A model generated the notes under the pieces. The model was given only the letters and a program-made list of their open reading frames with translations, had not been told where the DNA came from and made no database searches. From Acanthosepion lycidas (taxonomy: Eukaryota > Mollusca > Cephalopoda > Sepiida > Sepiidae): 64,000 nt of DNA. Below are positions 57,601-64,000 of the stretch, piece by piece (within the stretch, counting starts at the first letter, position 1; every line of letters starts with the position of its first letter). The DNA is taken from the NCBI GenBank assembly GCA_963932145.1, contig OZ010586.1, positions 72,089,896 to 72,153,895 on the forward strand, in the 5' to 3' direction. The position numbers and the translations under genes are program-made.

Positions 57601-58240
57601 CTATTTCTTTTGATTTTCTTCCTTTTCTTTTCTCTCTTCTCTTTATTCTTTCATGCATTTCCTCTCTCTCTTCTCTCCCTTTACCTCCATCTTTATTCTA
57701 TTTCTTTTGATTTTCTTCCTTTTCTTTTCTCTCTTCTCTTTATTCTTTCATGCATTTCCTCTCTCTCTTCTCTCCCTTTACCTCCATCTTTATTCTATTT
57801 CTTTTGATTTTCTTCCTTTTCTTTTCTCTCTTCTCTTTATTCTTTCATGCATTTCCTCTCTCTCTCTTCTCTCCTTTTTCCTCCATCTTTATTCTATTTC
57901 TTTTGATTTTCTTCCTTTTCTTTTCTCTCTTCTCTTTATTCTTTCATGCATTTCCTCTCTCTCTCTCCTCTCCTTTTGCCTCCATCTTTATTCTATTTCT
58001 TTTGATTTTCTTCCTTTTCTTTTCTCTCTTCTCTTTATTCTTTCATGCATTTCCTCTCTCTCTCTCTTCTCTCCTTTTTCCTCCATCTTTATTCTATTTC
58101 TTTTGATTTTCTTCCTTTTCTTTTCTCTCTTCTCTTTATTCTTTCATGCATTTCCTCTCTCTCTCTCCTCTCCTTTTGCCTCCATCTTTATTCTATTTCT
58201 TTTGATTTTCTTCCTTTTCTTTTCTCTCTTCTCTTTATTT
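54635..58240 (+). repeat. Polypyrimidine satellite, ~97-103 bp unit, about 36 copies
   Basis: Unit: catgcatttcc, (CT)4-9, a variable tctcc-tttt-cctcc block, atctttattctatttctttt, gattttctt, then cttttctctcttctctttat. Start-to-start distances vary from 95 to 103 bp, mainly by CT-run length. Four sequence variants are intermixed (see findings). Nearly every base on the + strand is C or T, apart from ATGCAT, GAT and a few A. The long open frames on + reflect the lack of stops in pyrimidine DNA and are not genes. The array ends at 58240 in ttattttatttctccacctt. Confidence 0.97.
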
Positions 58241-58919
58241 TATTTCTCCACCTTCCAGCCCCAAATACTTTTCCATTCCTTCAGTTTTGTTTTTTCCACT
58301 TATTTTTCTCTTGTTTATGTTTTCTATTTTTTCTAGCCATCTGTTTGATTCCATTGTTTGTAAATTAGTTCAATAATTATAGTAATGCAGGGAGACAACT
58401 GATGCAGCTGCCATACTTTATCACTGAAGAACCTCTTCAGATTCCCCCTTTTTCTTCTTTTTTTTTCTTTTTTTGTGTTTATCATTCCTATCATTCCATT
58501 CCAGCCTTCATTAGCAAGACAAATACAACAGGAATTCAGAGACAAAAATCTCAAAGCACCTTCTCATCCTCTAAATTCTTAAGAGATTTATCCTAAAGAT
58601 GAATGAAGCTGAATTTAGGGAGCAAGCAGGATATGAATTAAAAAAAAAAAAAAAGATAAAAAGAAAGCATTACTTTCTAATATAACATAAAAAAAGGTAC
58701 ACAAACTAGAAATTTCAAGACGTGCAGTTCAAGCTTTGGTATCAAAACTTGGGTAAGCTTTAGATATAACAAAACTTGCTACCAGAACAATTTAAAAAAA
58801 AAAAATTCTCATGAACTTAGAACTATCAAAAGTTTCCAGGATCAATGTTCAAAATAAACAGAAGCAAATGATAATACAAATAAGTTCTTAAACACGAAAA
58901 ACTTATGACAGCTATGTGA

Positions 58920-59220
58920 ACTCTCTTCCAGCTCCATGCTTTCCAGCCAGCTTTAATCTAAAAATATTTAAATGTAATGCCAATCGCTATCTACTGTCCT
59001 CCTGATTACTCTTTTTGTTCTTAGACATTAGTAATGTTTGTCTCAAATTCTTCCACATCGAGTAACCCCTTGCATCATAGTGGCTTTGCTGCTTTGCATG
59101 GGGTGAACTCACTTAAAATAAAGATATGCAGCATTACAAAATTAATTAAACAAAACAAATTCTGAGGAGAGGAAATTGTGGAGAGCCATGGCCTGAAGGG
59201 ATATGGCACATAAAAGAAGA
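58920..59220 (+). mobile_element. LINE-B 3' end followed by LINE-A 3' tail, sense
   Basis: 58930-59120: catgctttccagccagcttt, cttgcatcatagtggctttg, catggggtgaactc. 59158-59215: aggaaattgtggagagccat, gaagggatatggcacataaa. Confidence 0.65.
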
Positions 59221-59329
59221 GTATATATACATGTGTAAAGAAAGTTTAGCAGACATACAAGATACAACACTTAAACAACACCATATTAATCTGGTGTCAG
59301 TTTAAACTGATGGTTTTGGTGTTTGTTTT

Positions 59330-60115
59330 TTTTAATCATTTCGCCACTAAGATAGGAGTTACTGGGAGTGGGAGAGAATAAGAAAACTTTAGTGAGTAGA
59401 AAGGACAATAAAAGAACAGGATTTGGGAAGACAAAAGAATCTAATTGACATTGCATTTAAATTTTTGAAGATTGTAGGTAACACGGAAGCAAGAAATCAG
59501 AATAAAATTCCAGTGGTGAGAAGTGCAGAAAATAAAATATTAAAATAGAACTTATAGTTAAATCTAATTCAAAAGTAAAATAAGGAGACCTACTTGTCAA
59601 TCTAGTAGTATAGTTAAGTTCATACAGTTAAGGTACTAGTTATTGTAATGTCATGAAAATATTTATAGAAAAGACTGAGGGAAACCATGTCATGGTAGTG
59701 GGAAAGTCACTGAAGCCGAGAAGACAAGTCAAGACAGATAACATTGTAGATACCTCTTTGAATTTTGTCAAGAATCATGAGATATATAGCAGGACAACCA
59801 GACTAGGTATGGCAGTAATATTCAATATCTGGACAAATAGTAGATTTATAAATGTACAACATGGATTCTGATGAGAAAAATTGGATGGTACGATACAATA
59901 TACTAATTTCCCTAGCAGCAAACCTAACAGTTGATTCAATATAATCACTTTGCTTCATATCAGTAGAAAATGTAAGACCAAGAAAAAAAAAAGCATAAAA
60001 AAAGCAAGAAATCCCTATTATATTGTTTATTTGAATGGTTGGCAAAACATCAGCTAATTGCCAATTGATTTGAATTTTATAAAATGGCAATAATAAAGAT
60101 TTCCTTGGCTGGTTC
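59330..60115 (-). pseudogene. LINE-B 3' region, antisense
   Basis: Minus frame (60090-59803) reads FFLGLTFSTDMKQSDYIEST, then SILYRTIQFFSSESMLYIYK and STICPDIEYYCHT, the LGLTFS.D..W..YI.S.A..A..K...LYR...F.....L..YK..IRP.IEYC.H block. It continues in shifted frames to the family tail near 59335. Confidence 0.85.
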
Positions 60116-60430
60116 GCATATTTTAATAATTTAATAAATGTTCATAAATTTATAAATAAAAAATTGTTTTCATATTTATTTCTTCATGAATTGGTAAATG
60201 ATAAATATTGCATTGCATTAATTTTAATTGTATTAGTTTTTAGAATGTTGTAAATATAAAATTATTCTTGTAACTAAACAATCTAAGAAATAGAATTTAA
60301 TACTTTTGTAATATCTCAAGAACAAAAAAAAAATGTCTAAATCCACTTTCATTATATGTTTAGTTTTTATTAAAATTCAAACCATTTCCTTTTAAAACAA
60401 ACATTGTTAAGTTGTGAAGGTAGTTAAAAT

Positions 60431-60478
60431 ACTCTTCCCTGCTGATTCAACATTTAAGCTCATCAAAGAATTGATCCC
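60431..60478 (+). repeat. 48-bp direct repeat, copy 1
   Basis: ctcttccctgctgattcaac followed by atttaagctcatcaaagaat and tgatcc; second copy at 61610-61655. Confidence 0.85.
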
Positions 60479-60959
60479 TAAACTATCCTTTTGACACTCT
60501 GGTTTTTGTGAAGCATGAAAGTCCAAGTTTGCAAATCAACTTATTGTTTATTTCTGAAGTTGTTCAAATTTCTTCGATAAAGTATTTTCAGTATATTTGT
60601 TAATTTCTCACTAATATCGGTTTCATTTTATTTATGTTACTTTTTATTGCAACTCTAAACTGTTATTCTGTGACCTTTAAGTAAACAGCATGAATTGAAA
60701 ATAAAAAAGAAGTTTGGAGGGCTTCTTTTTATTTCCAAGAGAAATCTGAACTTGTATCTTTCATCACTGGAAGCCTGTCTTGTCGTGACAGTCTTACTGA
60801 TTAGGTTAAAAAAGCTAATTCAGGCCAGTAAAAATATAACTGGCTCACTATATTCTTTTTTTTTCTAATCTCAAATTTCCTGCTGCATTGTTTTGTTCAT
60901 TTAATCTACTAATATCTGGGAAATGTTTTAACAGAGGACAGAAAGTGTGACACTGAAAT

Positions 60960-61490
60960 CTGAAGGTGCATGGGGTAGCAAAAGATGTCTTCCAAAAGCT
61001 AAGCAAAGTATTAAGAAACAGAAAAATTTTGTTAGAGACAAAGAAAAGAGTACTGAACTGTTACATAATATTAGTCCTCTTATATGGCAGTGAATGCTGG
61101 ACAATCTCCTCACAGATGAAGAAGAGACTTGAAGCAACAAAAATATGTTTCTACAAAAGGATGATCGGGGATACCATGGACCAAACGTGCACAACAACAA
61201 AAGTTTTTAAAAAAATGGAGACAAAAAGAGCACTTACACTTTACATCAGAGAGAGATAGTTGGAATTTCTAGGGCGCATAATGAGAAAAGAAGGCTTGGA
61301 AAATTTGATATTCACAGGATGTGTTGAAGGCAAGAGAGACAGAGGAAAACAGTATGTAACCTACATAGTGAGCTTGAGTAAATGGATAATGGAACAGTAT
61401 CTAGGAGAGATAAATTTTATTAAGAGCTACAAGGGGCAGGAAATTGTGGAGAGCCATGATTGTAAATATTCTGAAGAAGAATAATGTAGT
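60960..61490 (+). pseudogene. LINE-A RT C-terminus, best-preserved copy
   Basis: One frame runs 60966-61484 with a single stop at 61257-61259: KDVFQKLSKVLRNRKILLET, KKRVLNCYIILVLLYGSECW, TISSQMKKRLEAT, then after the stop LEFLGRIMRKEGLENLIFTG and EGKRDRGKQYVTYI. The YGSECWT and F.GHIMR.EGLENL blocks are typical of endonuclease-reverse transcriptase LINEs. The domain upstream (RT core, endonuclease) is absent. Confidence 0.85.
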
Positions 61491-61609
61491 ATTCATATAT
61501 TTTAGTAAAGCAATGCCAGATAATCTTGCTTAGTTTTTAAAAGTTTTTAAATTTACATGGCATTGATAATAAAAAACGCTAACAATGTTTTATCCGCAAC
61601 ATTCCCGCC

Positions 61610-61655
61610 TCTTCCCTGCTGATTCAACATTTAAGCTCATCAAAGAATTGATCCA
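61610..61655 (+). repeat. 48-bp direct repeat, copy 2
   Basis: Matches 60431-60478. The LINE-A copy at 60960-61490 lies between the two. Confidence 0.85.
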
Positions 61656-62089
61656 TAAATCCATCACTTGCATTTAAAGACTAGGATCTGTAATTTTAAT
61701 TTTTTTTTTTTTTCAGACTGTTTTGTTTGTGTATCGATTTGCAATACTTCTATTTAAATAAGCAGAATTATTTCGGAAGGGATTATTGTCCTGGGAAATA
61801 AAATGGTTATTTCACAGCTGATTGAAAACAATTACATATAGAAAAAGAATAACATGTAGATGAAATTTTTGGCACAGCTTTATACTATAATTATGTTTAT
61901 ATTTCTATAAGTTAAATAGAAGGATAAAATAGGCTCTATAGCTCTGGGTGGCAACCACTTTAGAAGAACAACTCTGAATTTAAACATGGTGCCAAGTCTG
62001 TGTGAAGAACAATGTTAACCATGGTGCTAATGATGTCCTCTGTTAAAACCTTTCTCCTATTGAAACAATCAACTAGGACCTGCCAAATC

Positions 62090-62250
62090 ATGTACATCAA
62101 ATAGACTCATCCTCATTCCTTTCATAGTCTGTGGGTTAGGAGGAATTTCCATCTAGATAGCTCCTTCCCCAGAACTGTTGCATTATGGAAAAGACTCCTA
62201 ACCACTTCAATCTTAACCACTTCAAGATGATGGCCAACCATTATATCCTA
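62090..62250 (+). mobile_element. LINE-F C-terminal fragment
   Basis: tcatcctcattcctttcata, then agctccttccccagaactgt (FFPRT-like) and tcctaaccacttcaatctta, in the same order as 12590-12745. Confidence 0.5.
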
Positions 62251-62254
62251 CATC

Positions 62255-62620
62255 TTCTTTTATGTGCCATGTCCCTTTAGGATGCAGACGATCATGACCC
62301 TCCACATCTTCCTGTCCCTTGTAGCTCTTAATAAGTTTTGTCTTTTTGTTATTTCTCACAAACCCTGTTCTACCATCCATTTACTCAAGCTCATCAAGTA
62401 GGTTACATGCTGCTTTTCTCTGTCCCTCTTTCCCTCAATCTGTCCCATGAGTATCAGATTTTCCAAGCCCTCATTCCTCATTACGTGCCACAGAAATTTC
62501 AACTGCCTCTTACTGATGTTAAGTATAAGTTACCTTTTTGTTTCCAATTTCTCCAAAACCTCATCATTGCCCACATGCTAGGTCCATGGTTTCCTCAGCA
62601 TCTACATGTACGTCCTTAAA
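62255..62620 (-). mobile_element. LINE-A 3' region, antisense
   Basis: ttatgtgccatgtcccttta to gctaggtccatggtttcctc, the standard antisense series of blocks. A LINE-F tail (gagtggctctttgaccttgt) follows at 62650-62680. Confidence 0.8.
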
Positions 62621-63003
62621 ACAACATCATCTAATAATCCTCTGTCTTGAGTGGCTCTTTGACCTTGTATTGGGTGGAAAATAGTTTTTCAAAATCATCC
62701 ATGACATTGTGTTGTGGCCCTGAGCTAGAGCTTGTGTTACGAGCTGAGAGGTCTTAAGTCAAAACCAAATTTGTTGGGCCAGTTACACAGTTTTGTATCA
62801 TCCACATAGGTATTCACTAAGTCATCTGGTTATCCCAAATGTGCACATCCTAAGTGCAGCTGGGTCAAGCACCTGTTTACATGTCGGAGGTGGGCAGACA
62901 CTGACATCTTGTAAGGTGCAAATCTGCACCTGGTGGTTATGAAGTTACCTTCCTCTGATAAGCCTGGCTCGTTTGATGCTCTGGTGTAGACACTAACTCC
63001 AGT

Positions 63004-63100
63004 ACATCTTAGAACAAAGGCTCCTTACAGACATTAAATTTGATTCAGACCTCAGATATTCCCTGATGTGAATCCCATACTATACTTATAATTATAAGCT
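63004..63100 (+). repeat. ~95-bp direct repeat, copy 1
   Basis: cttagaacaaaggctcctta, cagacattaaatttgattca, then the catac.atacttataattataagc end; repeated at 63894-63988. Confidence 0.85.
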
Positions 63101-63294
63101 TTTATCAATGTGTTGAACACTTTTTCACATATCAGTATTATAATTTCTGGAGTTTTTAAAAATGTAGGCCATTTTTACTTTCATTCTGTCATTTATACAT
63201 CTGTCACTTTAACTTCAATTTCCAATCAGTTTAAAAGGGGTGTATAAAATGCAAAGATACACCTCTCAATTTCAGTCATTTTTACACTGACTAG

Positions 63295-63425
63295 TTTCTT
63301 TTTTTTATGTGCCATGTCCTTTCAGCATATAGGTGATCATGGCTCTCCACCTCCCTCTATCTTTTGCAACTCTCAGCAAGTTCCTTCCTTCTGCTTCCCT
63401 CTCCCAGACCATGTTCTGTCCACGT
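63295..63425 (-). mobile_element. LINE-A 3' end, antisense
   Basis: tatgtgccatgtcctttcag, gatcatggctctccacctcc. Confidence 0.65.
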
Positions 63426-63762
63426 TCTGACTAGTTTACCCATGCCATAAAAAAGCAACAGCATCATTTTTATATATTTACCATAATATCTACCTTCCTA
63501 GGTAAATTAAAAGAAATATTAATAAATAAATGAAAGAAAAAAGATTCACCCACTTTGAAAGATCAAAGGGGTAAAGGAGTAATAACGCTTAAGACATCGA
63601 GTCTGTCTTTCTATGTCTTTCATCACCATCCCTTCTCCTTTTCCTTTCACCTGATATTCTTTTCATTTTTCTCTAGTTTTCTTAATTTCCATTCTGTCTT
63701 CCTCTTCTCCCTTACTTTTCTCAATTCTGTTGTCATGTGGAAATAAAAAGGTAGGCAGCAGA

Positions 63763-63766
<4 letters not shown>

Positions 63767-63831
<65 letters not shown>

Positions 63832-63832
63832 A
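63767..63832. repeat. (TA)n and (TATG)n microsatellite
   Basis: About 26 TA units followed by TATG units. Confidence 0.95.
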
Positions 63833-63893
63833 TGTATAGTCTGGTGTAAATATTGAGTCTCATACATATTAAGGTCACCTCAGATCAACTCCA

Positions 63894-63988
63894 CTTAGAA
63901 CAAAGGCTCCTTACAGACATTAAATTTGATTCACAACTCTGGTATTTCCTGACCTGAATCACATACTACACTTGTAATTATAAGCCTC
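63894..63988 (+). repeat. ~95-bp direct repeat, copy 2
   Basis: Same order of blocks as 63004-63100, with about ten differences. Confidence 0.85.
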
Positions 63989-64000
63989 AATCTAAGCAAA

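Noticed and set aside
54572-58368. Many long overlapping + frames of 80-248 residues rich in Leu, Phe and Ser
   Set aside because: They are produced by the polypyrimidine satellite, which has almost no stops in any + frame; the same peptides recur in all three frames.

Overview
The window looks like animal genomic DNA, probably from a cephalopod mollusc (octopus-like). It is AT-rich and packed with 3'-truncated LINEs, several tRNA-related SINE families, Penelope-like elements, mariner/pogo MITEs, Helitrons and long (TA)n tracts. It holds almost no intact coding sequence. The taxon is inferred from this repeat flavour and from the one host gene; no alignment was run.

The only host gene I can support is dystrobrevin, on the + strand. 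Two internal exons are visible: a 99-bp exon (6301-6399) and a 103-bp exon (16140-16242). Both have canonical AG/GT borders and matching phases (2 into 2, then 2 to 0). The second carries the family signature RLIARYAARLAA. Intron space covers at least 6.3 kb upstream, 9.7 kb between the exons, and about 47.8 kb downstream to the window end. No coiled-coil exon was found downstream, so the next exon probably lies outside the window.

Layout. 1-6.3 kb: a Helitron end, nested inverted repeats around a palindromic tRNA-type SINE, a 410-bp direct repeat, LINE-A tails and an unidentified antisense reading frame. 6.4-8.1 kb: a GC-richer island, LTR-element- or promoter-like. 8.1-16 kb: two minisatellites, a Penelope-like element with a GIY-YIG endonuclease, LINE fragments, hairpins and a 450-bp foldback. 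16-25.5 kb: SINE and LINE debris, a Ty3/gypsy 3' end with polypurine tract and LTR, and a second Penelope-like endonuclease. 25.5-26.9 kb: a TG/TA satellite. 27-32 kb: an 80-bp palindromic mariner MITE, a complete small Helitron and a longer degraded Helitron. 33-38.8 kb: 5S-rRNA/tRNA chimeric SINEs and an internally deleted mariner. 39-54 kb: a foldback, LINEs, a solo LTR, a deleted Tc1/mariner-type transposase, a pogo-like element, a six-copy minisatellite and more chimeric SINEs. 54.6-58.2 kb: a 36-copy polypyrimidine satellite. 58-64 kb: LINE fragments and two pairs of short direct repeats.

The repeats do not form a pathway. They record successive insertions, and several are nested so the order can be read: LINE-A before the chimeric SINE, LINE-A before the 80-bp MITE and before the solo LTR, and chimeric SINE before the pogo-like MITE. 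No tRNA or rRNA gene that looks functional, no CRISPR and no prokaryotic feature was seen. Family letters (A, B, F for LINEs; 1, C, D, E, G for SINEs) are local labels for this window.
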